Shown here: positions 1 to 8,451 of the stretch, piece after piece
Layout: each line of letters starts with the position of its first letter
Numbering within the stretch: position 1 is the first letter of the stretch
Assembly (NCBI GenBank): GCA_023460795.1
Contig: JAEWPC010000052.1
Coordinates: forward strand, 1-46,657
Source of the DNA: Bacillota bacterium
GTDB taxonomy: Bacteria > Bacillota > Bacilli > Paenibacillales > Paenibacillaceae
Direction of reading: 5' to 3'
DNA: 46,657 bases
Made by a program: the position numbers and the translations under genes
The notes under the pieces: generated by a model
What the model was told of the DNA's origin: nothing
Databases searched by the model: none
Seen by the model: the letters and a program-made list of their open reading frames with translations, nothing else

Positions 1-282
1 GTCGTCGTCATCATCGTCATCATCGTCATCATCGTCATCAACGTCATCGTCATCGTCATCATCATCATCCGGGTCTAAGTCGATCTCGTCTTTGTCCCCG
101 TTCGCGAATTCGACTTCGACTTCCTCGACTTCGTCCCAGTTCACGGAGCCCAGCAAAGAAGCGACCGCGCCTTCCGCATCCAATTCGAAATCCGCGGTGC
201 TTCCGTCTTTGTATTCGACTTGAATTTCGGCGACGTCCGGGTTCGATTCGAGATATCGGCTAACGATTTCCTTCGCATCCAT
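1..282 (-). CDS. Small acidic protein with Asp-rich tail (partial, runs off left edge)
   Basis: Reading leftwards from an ATG at 282-280 the frame stays open for 94 codons to the window edge, so the C-terminus is missing. A GGAGGT ribosome site lies about 11 bases upstream. The first 70 residues look folded (MDAKEIVSRYLESNPDV at the start) and alternate acidic and hydrophobic residues. From about residue 72 the chain is almost pure aspartate, 21 Asp broken by a single Val, encoded by GAY triplets. No family recognised. An Asp tract of this kind could bind calcium or basic proteins. The strongly basic tail of the CotS-like protein at 2845 is a conceivable partner, but that is speculation. Confidence 0.7.
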   Translation of the reverse strand, partial: MDAKEIVSRYLESNPDVAEIQVEYKDGSTADFELDAEGAVASLLGSVNWDEVEEVEVEFANGDKDEIDLDPDDDDDDDDDVDDDDDDDDDDDDD

Positions 283-411
283 GTTCTGATCATACCTCCA
301 TTATGATAAGGCGTTACACTTCACTCGTATAGTATGGCTCTGCGCTTTTCTTGGTCCTAGGCAATTGCAACCTTTAATAGACTATTTTGCGGAGCGTCGA
401 TACTAGCCCTT

Positions 412-439
412 ACAGGATTGCCGGATGGAACATAGCTTA
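412..439 (+). promoter_or_regulatory. Candidate sigma-K-type promoter of the spore-coat glycan cluster
   Basis: An AC dinucleotide at 412-413 is followed after 17 bases by CATAGCTTA at 431-439, which fits the sigma-K/sigma-E -10 pattern CATAnnnTA. The predicted start of transcription is near 446, just ahead of the first gene of a CotS-type cluster, where mother-cell control would be expected. A small hairpin (CACCAT 444-449, ATGGTG 455-460) would sit at the very 5' end of the message. The motif is short, so this is only a candidate. Confidence 0.35.
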
Positions 440-499
440 ATATCACCATTGCTTATGGTGGAGAAGTTCATCCTGCGTATACACCGAGGGAGAATGCGG

Positions 500-1477
500 A
501 TGAAAGGCTTAATTCTGGGCGCCGGAAACGGGACGAGACTTCATCCGTTCACGCGCGTGACGCCGAAGGTGCTGCTTCCGGTCGCCAATAAACCCATCGT
601 TCATTATTGCATCGAGAAGCTCGCCGGGCTGGGGATCGATGAGATCTGCATCGTCATTCAACCCGTCCACAAGCTTCTGTTCATGAAGCAAGTCGGCGAG
701 GGCTCCCGTTGGGGCGTTCGCATTCAGTACGTATACCAGCACCATCCTCAGGGCATCGCGGATGCCGTCCGGCGGGCAGGCGAATTCATCCGGAACGAAG
801 AGTTCCTCTTGCTGCTCGGGGACAACATGATCGAGGATTCGCTCGAGCGGTTGAGAGATTCCATCCTGCTTGAACGTCGCGACGCCGCGCTGCTGCTCGG
901 GGAAGTATCCAACCCGCAGGATTACGGAATCGCGCAGATCGAGGGAGATCGAATCGTCGGGCTTGAGGAGAAGCCGCCCTTCCCGAAGACGAACTTGGCC
1001 GTGTTAGGCGCGTATGCTTTCGGTCCGCGGGCGCTCGATGCCGTTAACGCGATCTCCCCTTCGGCTCGAGGAGAATACGAGATTACGGACGCGCTGAATT
1101 GGCTGCTTCGGGAGAAAGCTTCGATCTCCTATCAGGTAACGACCATGGAGCACTCCGATGTCGGCAGGCCCGATCGCTGGTTGAATGCCAATCGATGGGT
1201 TCTGCACCGGACGGCGGGGGAGAACGGAGCGTACGAAAGGCTGAATTCGTCGGGCTGCGTCATCCACGGTCCTGTTATCGTGGATGACCAAGCCGAGCTT
1301 GAGAACTGCGTCATCGGTCCTTATGTCACGATCGGACCTTACGTCCGGTTAAGAGATTGCGTCGTCACCGACAGCATCGTGCTTGCGGGCGTCGGCATCA
1401 TGAATAAGATCGTAAGGCACGCGATCGTCAGTCCTAGACATTCGCTCTATATCAATCGCATGGAGGATTCCCAATGA
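500..1477 (+). CDS. Sugar-1-phosphate nucleotidyltransferase (glucose-1-phosphate thymidylyltransferase-like)
   Basis: Transfers a nucleotidyl group from an NTP to a hexose-1-phosphate, giving an NDP-sugar for glycan synthesis. The N-terminus carries the family signature GAGNGTRLHPFT (residues 7-18) followed by PKVLLPV. LLGDNM with the metal-binding Asp is near residue 108, and EEKP near 156. The last 80 residues show hexapeptide-like spacing (VIHGPVIVDD, CVIGPYVTIGPYV), a left-handed beta-helix as in the long StrD/RfbA-type enzymes. I chose ATG 500 because GAGGGAG at 486-492 is well placed; an upstream ATG at 425 in the same frame has no ribosome site. The stop overlaps the next start (ATGA), so the two are translationally coupled. 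dTTP versus UTP preference cannot be read from the sequence. Confidence 0.85.
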   Translation: MKGLILGAGNGTRLHPFTRVTPKVLLPVANKPIVHYCIEKLAGLGIDEICIVIQPVHKLLFMKQVGEGSRWGVRIQYVYQHHPQGIADAVRRAGEFIRNEEFLLLLGDNMIEDSLERLRDSILLERRDAALLLGEVSNPQDYGIAQIEGDRIVGLEEKPPFPKTNLAVLGAYAFGPRALDAVNAISPSARGEYEITDALNWLLREKASISYQVTTMEHSDVGRPDRWLNANRWVLHRTAGENGAYERLNSSGCVIHGPVIVDDQAELENCVIGPYVTIGPYVRLRDCVVTDSIVLAGVGIMNKIVRHAIVSPRHSLYINRMEDSQ

Positions 1478-2769
1478 GCATCTTAATCATGGGTACGGGC
1501 TACGTAGGCATTACGACCGCGATCATGTTCGCCGAGCTGGGTTATCAAGTGACCGGATTCGATTCGAATGCCGCCAAGATCGCCCTGCTTAATCAAGGGC
1601 ATCTGCCGTTCTACGAGAGGGGCATGGAGCCGCTGTTGCAGCGGCATCTGGCCGAGCGGACGATTCGCTTCGTCCAAGACGAACAGACGGCGATTGAAGA
1701 GCACTCGATCATTGTTCTGTGCGTAGGCACTCCGTCCAATTCGGACGGAAGCGCGAATTTGTTCGCGATCAAACAAGCTTCGGAATGGATCGGCAAGTAC
1801 ATGCGGGAGCGGACGCTGGTCGTCATTAAGAGCACGGTGCCGGTCGGCGTCGACGAATGGGTGAACGAATGGATCGCCGGCAAGCAAGCGAAGCCGGTTC
1901 CGTTCGATGTCGTCGTAAATCCGGAGTTTCTGCGCGAAGGGTCCGCGGTCGCGGATGCGCTCGCCCCGGATCGCATCGTCGTCGGAAGCGACAGCGAAGA
2001 GGCGGGGCAGCGGCTGCTGTCGTTGTACGCGAAGATGGGCTGCCCGAAAATCGTGACGAATCCTAAGGCAGCTATCATGATTAAATATGCTTCGAACGCC
2101 TTTTTGGCGACTAAAATATCGTTCATTAACGAACTGGCCAGATTATGCGACGGGCTCGAAGTAGACATCTCCGAGGTTGCCTACGGGATCGGGCTCGACC
2201 CTCGAATCGGCGCATTGTTCCTGAAGGCGGGCATCGGCTATGGCGGGTCGTGTTTTCCCAAAGACGTCGACGCGCTGCTGCATACCGCGAGCGCCAACCG
2301 GAAGCGCCTCACGATTATCGAGCATGCGGCGAAGGTGAACCGGACGCAGCCTCTGCACGCCTTGGACGTCTGGGAGAAGGTCATGCCTTCCACGTTCAAG
2401 AAAGCGACGGTTGCCATCCTGGGGCTTTCCTTTAAGCCTCATACGGACGATCTGCGCGAGGCGCCTTCTCTCGTCGTCATATCCGAGCTTCTGTCGCGTC
2501 AGGCTAACGTTCGCGTTCACGACCCGATCTCCGTGCTTCCCGTTCACTTCAGAGCGTTAGGCGTTCGGCAAGACGACACGATCGAGGAGACGCTGGAGGG
2601 GGCCGACGCCGTTATTCTGTGTACGGAATGGCCCGAATACCGCGAGATCGATTGGCTTTCCATGAAGACCATATTGAACGGGCACATCGTATTCGACGGC
2701 CGCAACGCGCTGGACGGTCGAAGATTGATAAGGTTAGGCTATGAATATTTCGGAATCAGCAGCCACTAA
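1474..2769 (+). CDS. UDP-glucose/GDP-mannose 6-dehydrogenase family (UDP-glucose 6-dehydrogenase)
   Basis: NAD-dependent two-step oxidation of UDP-glucose to UDP-glucuronate, supplying uronic acid for a surface or spore-coat polysaccharide. The Rossmann motif GTGYVG is at residues 7-12. NPEFLREGSA is near 149-158. The catalytic cysteine is C260 in GGSCFPKD. The C-terminal UDP-binding domain includes GLSFKPHTDDLREAPS and ILCTEWPEY. The length of 431 residues is normal for the family. It overlaps the upstream nucleotidyltransferase by four bases. The set of nucleotidyltransferase, dehydrogenase, CotS-like protein and glycosyltransferase recalls the B. subtilis ytcABC-cotS region, which makes a coat glycan the likely product. 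GDP-mannose as substrate is not excluded. Confidence 0.93.
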   Translation: MSILIMGTGYVGITTAIMFAELGYQVTGFDSNAAKIALLNQGHLPFYERGMEPLLQRHLAERTIRFVQDEQTAIEEHSIIVLCVGTPSNSDGSANLFAIKQASEWIGKYMRERTLVVIKSTVPVGVDEWVNEWIAGKQAKPVPFDVVVNPEFLREGSAVADALAPDRIVVGSDSEEAGQRLLSLYAKMGCPKIVTNPKAAIMIKYASNAFLATKISFINELARLCDGLEVDISEVAYGIGLDPRIGALFLKAGIGYGGSCFPKDVDALLHTASANRKRLTIIEHAAKVNRTQPLHALDVWEKVMPSTFKKATVAILGLSFKPHTDDLREAPSLVVISELLSRQANVRVHDPISVLPVHFRALGVRQDDTIEETLEGADAVILCTEWPEYREIDWLSMKTILNGHIVFDGRNALDGRRLIRLGYEYFGISSH

Positions 2770-2844
2770 TGAAGGCCTGGGGTGGCGATTACCCAAGCCA
2801 TGCTCCATTCGCCCCCATATACTGGGTTAAGTGCAGGATAGTAT

Positions 2845-4563
2845 ATGCGGCTGGAGGAGATCCAGGTGGAGGAGTATCGAATCGTTCCGTGGGACCAAGA
2901 CGAATCGGTTCCGATCGGAGTTGATCGAGAGTTTTACATTCCCCCGGAAATCGAGAAAATCGCGCAAGAGGTCATCGCTCAGTATGACATGCAAGTCAGC
3001 GAGATGACCTTGATCACGTCCAAGCCGGACAAAGGCGGCGCGATCTGGAAGATCATGACCGACAAAGGCCCCCGAAGCTTGAAGGTGCTTCACCGCGAGC
3101 CGAGGAGAAGCCTTTTCTGCGTCTATGCGCAGCAGTGGCTGGTCGAGCAGGGAGCGCGCGTTCCGGCGTTGATCAAGTCGAAGAACGGCCAGTTATTCGT
3201 GGAAGCCGGAGGTAAGCTGTGGATCGTGACGGATTGGATTACGCTCGTTCCCGCGTCCAAGGTCGACATCGAAGGCGCCGAAGCCTTAGTATACGGGCTA
3301 GGAGAATTTCACCGCGCGTCCCGCGGTTATGTGCCTCCCGAGATCGCGCAGTCAAAATCGAGAATTCATCACTGGCCGAAATACTATTCGAAAATGATCG
3401 AAAAAATCGGTTGGATGAGGGATTTGGCGAAAGCTTATCCGGATGCCGCCGGCAGCGGGCAACTGCTCTCCGTCGTCGATCAATTCGAGAATCAGGCGAA
3501 GGAAGCGCTTGCCAAATTCGAGCAGTCGAGCTTCCGCCGCATGGTCGCCAAGGGCGATCCCTACTGGGGATTGGTCCATCAAGACTACGGGTTCTCGAAC
3601 GGTCAGGTCGGGGAAGGCGGCATCTGGGTCATCGACTTGGACGGCGTCGCTTACGATTTTCCGATACGGGATTTGCGAAAAATGATCACGAGTATGATGG
3701 ACGACATGGGCGTATGGGACCCGGCGACGATGAGAAGGCTCATTCAGGCTTATCACAGCGCGAATCCGATCGACCGAGAGACGTACGAACTGCTCGTGAT
3801 CGATATGATGTTTCCGAACGAATTTTACAAGCATATCAAGGAAATGATTTTCGATCCTCTGTTGTTCATGAACACCGAGATGGGGCCGATCCTGGAACGC
3901 GTCATCGCGACCCAAGAGAGCAAGCAGGCCGCGCTGGCCGAGCTTGAGCTCGAAGCGGAGAACTACGCCCCGGGAGATTACGACGAAGTGCCGGCAGCCG
4001 CTCCTGCGGTGCCCCGGTGGCGCGACCAGGGTGAGAGTATCGCCGATCCGTTCGGTCCGCTGCTTGTTCCGATCGTGCCGAGCGAAGCTGCGGAGTCGGT
4101 CACGACCGCAACGGAGGGGTCGGAGGAGTCGAGTCCTGTCGTTCATCCGGTTATCGCCACGGACGTCGCCGGCGTTGCCACGGAAGTCAATGCCCAAGCA
4201 GAAGCACCGGTCGACGGTTCGCCTCTCGTATCCCGACCGCAGCATGCGACGACTGACGAGATCGCTGCTCCGGCCCCGAGACCGGCGCATGCCGGGCTGC
4301 GGCCTGTTCCTCCCGCTGCGAAGCTACCTGCGGTTGTCTTACCGCCGAGTTCCGTACAACGGTCGAACCGGACGCTGCGGCGGCGTAAGCGGGTCGCTAG
4401 GCGCCGAGCCGCCGTTCGGCCGCTTCGAAAGGCAAAGCCGGCCGTTCGCATGGCGGTACGCCGCCATACCAAACCGAAGAAGCGGATCGCGCGCAAGCCG
4501 ATTAACGTCAGAAGACGCAAAGCCGGTCGCAGGAAGGTAAGGAGAGCGGTTAGACGTGCCTAA
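2845..4563 (+). CDS. CotS-family kinase-fold spore coat protein with long basic C-terminal tail
   Basis: The first 360 residues have the aminoglycoside-phosphotransferase/CotS kinase fold: a catalytic-loop-like HQDYGFSN at residues 245-252 and a metal-binding IDLDG at 263-267. Members of this family localise to the spore coat; their substrates are mostly unknown. Residues about 385-490 are Ala/Pro/Glu-rich and probably disordered. The last 65 or so are extremely basic (runs of RRRKR, RRRAA, KPKKR), unlike ordinary CotS, and could bind acidic glycan, DNA or polyphosphate. The start is uncertain: ATG 2845 has a weak ribosome site, whereas GTG 2866 is preceded by GGAGGAGA at 2853-2860 with ideal spacing and may be the true start. 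It sits between the dehydrogenase and a glycosyltransferase. Confidence 0.82.
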   Translation: MRLEEIQVEEYRIVPWDQDESVPIGVDREFYIPPEIEKIAQEVIAQYDMQVSEMTLITSKPDKGGAIWKIMTDKGPRSLKVLHREPRRSLFCVYAQQWLVEQGARVPALIKSKNGQLFVEAGGKLWIVTDWITLVPASKVDIEGAEALVYGLGEFHRASRGYVPPEIAQSKSRIHHWPKYYSKMIEKIGWMRDLAKAYPDAAGSGQLLSVVDQFENQAKEALAKFEQSSFRRMVAKGDPYWGLVHQDYGFSNGQVGEGGIWVIDLDGVAYDFPIRDLRKMITSMMDDMGVWDPATMRRLIQAYHSANPIDRETYELLVIDMMFPNEFYKHIKEMIFDPLLFMNTEMGPILERVIATQESKQAALAELELEAENYAPGDYDEVPAAAPAVPRWRDQGESIADPFGPLLVPIVPSEAAESVTTATEGSEESSPVVHPVIATDVAGVATEVNAQAEAPVDGSPLVSRPQHATTDEIAAPAPRPAHAGLRPVPPAAKLPAVVLPPSSVQRSNRTLRRRKRVARRRAAVRPLRKAKPAVRMAVRRHTKPKKRIARKPINVRRRKAGRRKVRRAVRRA

Positions 4564-4590
4564 GGCAAGCAACGGAAAGGAGAGTCTCGG

Positions 4591-5736
4591 TTGAACGTAT
4601 TAATGATTTGCACGGAGAAGCTGCCCGTTCCCAATATTAGAGGCGGAGCGATTCAAACGTATATTTGCGGGGTCGCGCCGATGATCGGCCTCAGTCATCG
4701 TCTTACGATACTAAGCCGAACCGACCCGGACTTGCCAGACGTCGAAACCGTGGACGGCATTCATTACGTGCGGGTTCGCTCAGACGATTCCTTCGAACTA
4801 TACATGCAGAACGTATTCGATTATTTGCGAGGGACGCAGGAGAGTTACGACATCATCCACATTTTCAACCGGCCTAAGCTCGTGGCGGCCGTTCGCCAAG
4901 CGGCGCCAGGCGCGAGGATATTCCTGAGCATGCACAACGACATGTTCAAACCGGAGAAAATATCGGCCATAGAAGGCAGCGAAGCGATCGAGCAGACCGA
5001 GAAAATCGTAACGATCAGCAATTATATCGGTCAATCGATCAGCGCTTATTATCCGGAAGCGGCGTCGAAAGTGCGGACGATCTACTCGGGGGTCGACTTG
5101 TCGAGGTTCACGCCATGGCTGATGTCCGACGAGACGCGGCAGGCGAGAGACAGCCTGCGCGGACAGCACGATTTATCCGGCAAAAAAGTCATTCTGTTCG
5201 TTGGCCGTCTTACTCGCAACAAAGGCCCTCACGTGCTTATTAAGGCGTTGGAGCACGTCGATCATAGCGACGCCGTGCTCGTCATCGTCGGCGGAACCTG
5301 GTATCACAACGAAACGGCGTTCAGCGATTACGTCAGCTATATGCGGGCGCTTGCCGCAAGAGCCAAGCTTCCCGTCATCATGACGGGATACGTGCCGGCG
5401 AACGAGGTGCATCGTTGGTTCTATGCGGGCGACGTATTCGTCTGCACTTCCATCTGGGAGGAACCGCTCGCGAGAGTTCACTTCGAAGCGATGGCTGCGG
5501 GCATGCCGTTCCTTACGACGGCCAGAGGCGGCAACCCGGAAGTGATCCACGGCGGCAACGGCATTCTGATTCAAGATCCGAACGATCCGCTCGAATATGC
5601 CGGTCATCTGAACGCTTTATTGTCCGACATCGACCGAGCGAGGCAGATGGGAATACGCGGCAGACAGCTTGTCGAACGGCATTTCACTTGGGATCGCGTC
5701 GCGCGCGAGATTATGGATGTATGGGCGTCGGTATAG
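4591..5736 (+). CDS. Family 4 glycosyltransferase (CotSA/YtcC-like)
   Basis: GT-B fold retaining glycosyltransferase. The N-terminal acceptor domain begins NIRGGAIQTYI. The donor domain begins at ILFVGRLTRNKGP near residue 200. The EX7E motif lies in EEPLARVHFEAMAAG at about 290-304, followed by GGNPEVI. The length of 381 residues is normal. Translation starts at TTG 4591, preceded by GGAAAGGAG at 4575-4583. It lies 27 bases after the CotS-like gene and ends the cluster at a strong terminator. By context it should add sugars made by the upstream NDP-sugar enzymes to a coat or surface glycan; donor and acceptor are unknown. Confidence 0.88.
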   Translation: MNVLMICTEKLPVPNIRGGAIQTYICGVAPMIGLSHRLTILSRTDPDLPDVETVDGIHYVRVRSDDSFELYMQNVFDYLRGTQESYDIIHIFNRPKLVAAVRQAAPGARIFLSMHNDMFKPEKISAIEGSEAIEQTEKIVTISNYIGQSISAYYPEAASKVRTIYSGVDLSRFTPWLMSDETRQARDSLRGQHDLSGKKVILFVGRLTRNKGPHVLIKALEHVDHSDAVLVIVGGTWYHNETAFSDYVSYMRALAARAKLPVIMTGYVPANEVHRWFYAGDVFVCTSIWEEPLARVHFEAMAAGMPFLTTARGGNPEVIHGGNGILIQDPNDPLEYAGHLNALLSDIDRARQMGIRGRQLVERHFTWDRVAREIMDVWASV

Positions 5737-5744
5737 ACATGAAA

Positions 5745-5783
5745 AAAACGGGTGGGCAGTCATAATCGCTGCCCACCCGTTTT
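5745..5783. terminator. Bidirectional intrinsic terminator between glycosyltransferase and ilvD
   Basis: A perfect 15-bp stem (5745-5759 with 5769-5783; core CGGGTGGGCAG) has a 9-base loop. T-runs occur on both sides when read in the respective directions. It serves the convergent glycosyltransferase gene (plus) and ilvD (minus). Confidence 0.92.
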
Positions 5784-5797
5784 ATTAATCAGTATAG

Positions 5798-7486
5798 TTA
5801 CATTTTCATTACGCCGCCGCGGCTTGCGTTCGTGACGAGCGCGGAGTAACGGGCGAGATAGCCGCGTTTGATCTTCGGCTCGAAGCCTTTCCATCCCGCG
5901 CGTCTCTTCTCAAGCTCTTCGTCGCTTACTTCGAGCGTGATCTTGCGGTTGTTCATATCGAGCTCGATCATATCGCCGTCGTTTACGAAAGCAATCGGAC
6001 CGCCTTCGGCCGCTTCGGGAGACACGTGGCCGATCGAGATGCCGCGCGATGCTCCGGAGAACCGGCCGTCGGTAATGAGGCCGACTTTCGTTCCGAGGCC
6101 CATGCCGACGATCTGGGACGTAGGCGCGAGCATCTCCGGCATGCCGGGACCGCCTTTCGGTCCTTCGTAGCGGATGACGACGACGTGGCCTTCTTTGACT
6201 TTGCCGTTCGCGATGCCGGCGAGCGCTTCGTCTTGCGAGTCGAAGCAGATGGCAGGGCCGCGGTGGTAACCGCCGACGGATTTGTCCACGGCGCCGACCT
6301 TGATGATCGAACCGTTAGGGGCGAGGTTGCCGAACATAACGGACAAGCCGCCTTCCTTCGTATGCGGATCGTCGATCGGACGGATCACGGAGTGATCCTT
6401 GATCTCGCAGCCGGCGACGTTCTCGCGAAGCGTCTTGCCGGTTACCGTCAGCTCGTCTCCGAAGAGAGCGCCGTCTTTCTTCAGCAGCTCGTTGATGATC
6501 GCGCTGACGCCGCCCGCGTTGTGCAGGTCTTCGATGTGGTGATCGGAAGCCGGCGCAAGCTTGGATAGGTAAGGAACCTTCTTCGCGACTTCGTTGATAC
6601 GCTCGATCGGATAGTCGATATCCGCTTCGTGCGCGAGCGCGAGCGTGTGCAGCACGGTGTTCGTGGAGCCGCCCATCGCCATGTCGAGCGCGAACGCGTT
6701 GTCGATCGTGTTCTTCGTCACGATGTCGCGAGGCTTGATGTCTTGCTTAATGAGCTCCATCAGCTGACGCGCGGATTGTTTAACGAATTCCTTGCGTTCC
6801 GGAGCTACGGCGAGAATCGTACCGTTGCCCGGGAGGGCAAGTCCGAGCACTTCGGACAGACAGTTCATCGAGTTCGCCGTGAACATGCCGGAGCAGGAGC
6901 CGCAAGTCGGGCAGCCGTATTGCTCGAGCTCGGTTAAGCTCTTCTCGTCGATCTTGCCGGACATGTAAGCGCCGACGCCTTCGAATACGGACGTAAGAGA
7001 GATAGCCCGTCCATCGCTCGTGCGGCCGGCTTTCATCGGGCCGCCGCTGACGACGATCGTCGGAATATTGATGCGCAGGGCAGCCATCAGCATGCCTGGC
7101 GTGATTTTGTCGCAGTTCGGAATGCACACCATGCCGTCGAACCAGTGCGCGTTAACGACCGTCTCGACGGAGTCGGCGATGATCTCGCGGCTCGCGAGCG
7201 AGTAGCGCATGCCGATGTGTCCCATGGCGATGCCGTCGTCTACGCCGATCGTATTGAATTCGAAAGGTACGCCGCCGGCTTCCCGGATCGCTTCTTTGAC
7301 GATTTTGCCGAATTCTTGCAGATGGACGTGTCCCGGCACGATGTCGATGTAAGAATTGCATACCGCGATGAAAGGTTTGCCGAAATCTTCTTCTTTAACG
7401 CCTGCCGCACGCAGCAAGCTGCGGTGAGGAGCGCGGTCGAAGCCTTTGGTAATCATGTCTGAACGCATTTTTTTCCTGTCGGACAT
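5798..7486 (-). CDS. ilvD: Dihydroxy-acid dehydratase
   Basis: Dehydrates 2,3-dihydroxy-isovalerate and 2,3-dihydroxy-3-methylvalerate to the 2-keto acids in valine and isoleucine synthesis; an Fe-S enzyme. The N-terminus MSDRKKMRSDMITKG is typical, and the cluster cysteines are visible in AVCNSY, IPNCDKITPGM and CPTCGSCSGMF. The length of 562 residues from the chosen ATG at 7486 matches the family; a TTG at 7507 would add seven residues but AGAGGGT sits between them as the ribosome site. It stands alone, away from other ilv genes, and is divergent from the urease operon. I see no T-box leader in the 7487-7660 region. Confidence 0.97.
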   Translation of the reverse strand: MSDRKKMRSDMITKGFDRAPHRSLLRAAGVKEEDFGKPFIAVCNSYIDIVPGHVHLQEFGKIVKEAIREAGGVPFEFNTIGVDDGIAMGHIGMRYSLASREIIADSVETVVNAHWFDGMVCIPNCDKITPGMLMAALRINIPTIVVSGGPMKAGRTSDGRAISLTSVFEGVGAYMSGKIDEKSLTELEQYGCPTCGSCSGMFTANSMNCLSEVLGLALPGNGTILAVAPERKEFVKQSARQLMELIKQDIKPRDIVTKNTIDNAFALDMAMGGSTNTVLHTLALAHEADIDYPIERINEVAKKVPYLSKLAPASDHHIEDLHNAGGVSAIINELLKKDGALFGDELTVTGKTLRENVAGCEIKDHSVIRPIDDPHTKEGGLSVMFGNLAPNGSIIKVGAVDKSVGGYHRGPAICFDSQDEALAGIANGKVKEGHVVVIRYEGPKGGPGMPEMLAPTSQIVGMGLGTKVGLITDGRFSGASRGISIGHVSPEAAEGGPIAFVNDGDMIELDMNNRKITLEVSDEELEKRRAGWKGFEPKIKRGYLARYSALVTNASRGGVMKM

Positions 7487-7661
7487 CGGGTTGACCCTCT
7501 CTTTCAAGGAATATTCCTGTAAGTCTTACCCTTGAGTTTATCATAGAAATAGAGGAGTTGACCAGTAAGAGGATTAACGGTAAAAGACGGGATTTCTGTG
7601 TTATATACATGTTATGTTCATAGCAGATTTTCGTATTAAATAACAATCTTTTGAGTTTTTA

Positions 7662-7678
7662 TGTTATAAAACATTACA
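7662..7678. promoter_or_regulatory. TnrA/GlnR-type nitrogen-control box upstream of ureA
   Basis: TGTTATAAAACATTACA is an exact match to the Bacillota TnrA/GlnR operator pattern TGTNAN7TNACA. Its centre is about 52 bases upstream of the predicted ureA transcription start, the position from which TnrA activates its targets in B. subtilis. This predicts induction of urease under nitrogen limitation. Because the region is divergent, an effect on ilvD is also possible. Confidence 0.8.
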
Positions 7679-7686
7679 CAAAATAG

Positions 7687-7715
7687 TTTACTTACGTTAG
7701 TGGCTTTTCTATAAT
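7687..7715 (+). promoter_or_regulatory. Sigma-A promoter of the urease operon
   Basis: A -35 element TTTACT (7687-7692) is separated by 17 bases from a consensus -10 TATAAT (7710-7715); the start of transcription would be near 7722. The -35 is weak (4 of 6), as expected for an activator-dependent promoter, and the TnrA/GlnR box abuts it upstream. The leader is about 22 bases, with GAGGAG at 7731-7736. Confidence 0.75.
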
Positions 7716-7743
7716 GAAAGAAAGTCGCGAGAGGAGCTTGGAG

Positions 7744-8046
7744 ATGAATCTGACGGAACGCGAGAAAGAGAAGCTGCTCATTACGGTTGCCGCGGATTTG
7801 GCGGAGCGGCGGCTGGCGCGGGGAGTGAAGCTGAATTATCCGGAGAGCGTCGCTCTGATTACTTCCGCGATCATGGAAGGCGCGCGAGACGGCAAATCCG
7901 TCGCGGAGCTGATGGCTTACGGGACAACGCTCCTCACTCGAGACCAAGTCATGGAAGGTATTCCCGAGATGATCCATGAGGTGCAGGTGGAGGCGACGTT
8001 CCCGGACGGAACGAAGCTCGTGACGGTACATCGGCCGATTTCTTGA
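7744..8046 (+). CDS. ureA: Urease gamma subunit
   Basis: Small structural subunit of nickel urease (urea to ammonia and carbamate). It is 100 residues, exactly the usual UreA length, beginning MNLTEREKEKLL and ending TVHRPIS. The conserved YPEAVALI-like stretch appears as YPESVALITSAIMEGARDG. ATG 7744 is chosen over ATG 7714 because GAGGAG at 7731-7736 is seven bases ahead and because of the family length. First gene of ureABCFGD. Confidence 0.96.
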   Translation: MNLTEREKEKLLITVAADLAERRLARGVKLNYPESVALITSAIMEGARDGKSVAELMAYGTTLLTRDQVMEGIPEMIHEVQVEATFPDGTKLVTVHRPIS

Positions 8047-8063
8047 CGAAGAGAGGGTTGCGC

Positions 8064-8429
8064 ATGATTCCGGGACAAATATTGGCGAGAGCCGGGATGA
8101 TCGAACTGAATGCCGGCAGACGGAAGGTTACGCTTATCGTGAATAACGCGGGGGATCGGCCGGTGCAGGTGGGATCTCATTTTCATTTTTTCGAGGTCAA
8201 CCGGGCTTTGCGCTTTGATCGGTCCGAAGCTTTCGGCATGCGGCTTAACATTCCGGCAGGCACGGCGATACGGTTCGAGCCGGGCGAAGAGAAGCCCGTC
8301 GAGCTGACGGAGCTGTCGGGAACGAAGGAAAGCTACGGGTTGAACGGCATTACGAACGGATCGGCGTCAGGCAAGATGACCAAGTCCGTTGCAAAGCGGC
8401 TTGCCGCATGGCAGTCGCTCGGCGAATAG
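8064..8429 (+). CDS. ureB: Urease beta subunit
   Basis: Second structural subunit of urease. It starts MIPGQIL at ATG 8064, after GAGAGGG at 8051-8057, and contains the characteristic GSHFHFFEVNRAL and RLNIPAGTAIRFEPGE motifs. At 121 residues it is slightly longer than the shortest UreB proteins because of a C-terminal tail rich in Gly, Ser and Lys (residues about 95-121). It lies 17 bases after ureA and 22 bases before ureC. Confidence 0.96.
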   Translation: MIPGQILARAGMIELNAGRRKVTLIVNNAGDRPVQVGSHFHFFEVNRALRFDRSEAFGMRLNIPAGTAIRFEPGEEKPVELTELSGTKESYGLNGITNGSASGKMTKSVAKRLAAWQSLGE

Positions 8430-8451
8430 CGTTGGCGGGGAGGGGTGCTTC

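Noticed and set aside
1..66. GAC/GAT repeats at the left end as a CRISPR array or microsatellite of no coding value
   Set aside because: They are in frame with a gene that has a good start and ribosome site; there are no spacers.
4143..4572. Minus-strand open frames of 77-125 residues opposite the basic tail of the CotS-like gene
   Set aside because: They are Arg/Ala-rich shadows of the GC-rich plus-strand coding sequence, without ribosome sites or family resemblance.
7487..7660. T-box leader or riboswitch for ilvD
   Set aside because: No T-box motif, specifier stem or terminator/antiterminator pair could be found in the short minus-strand leader.
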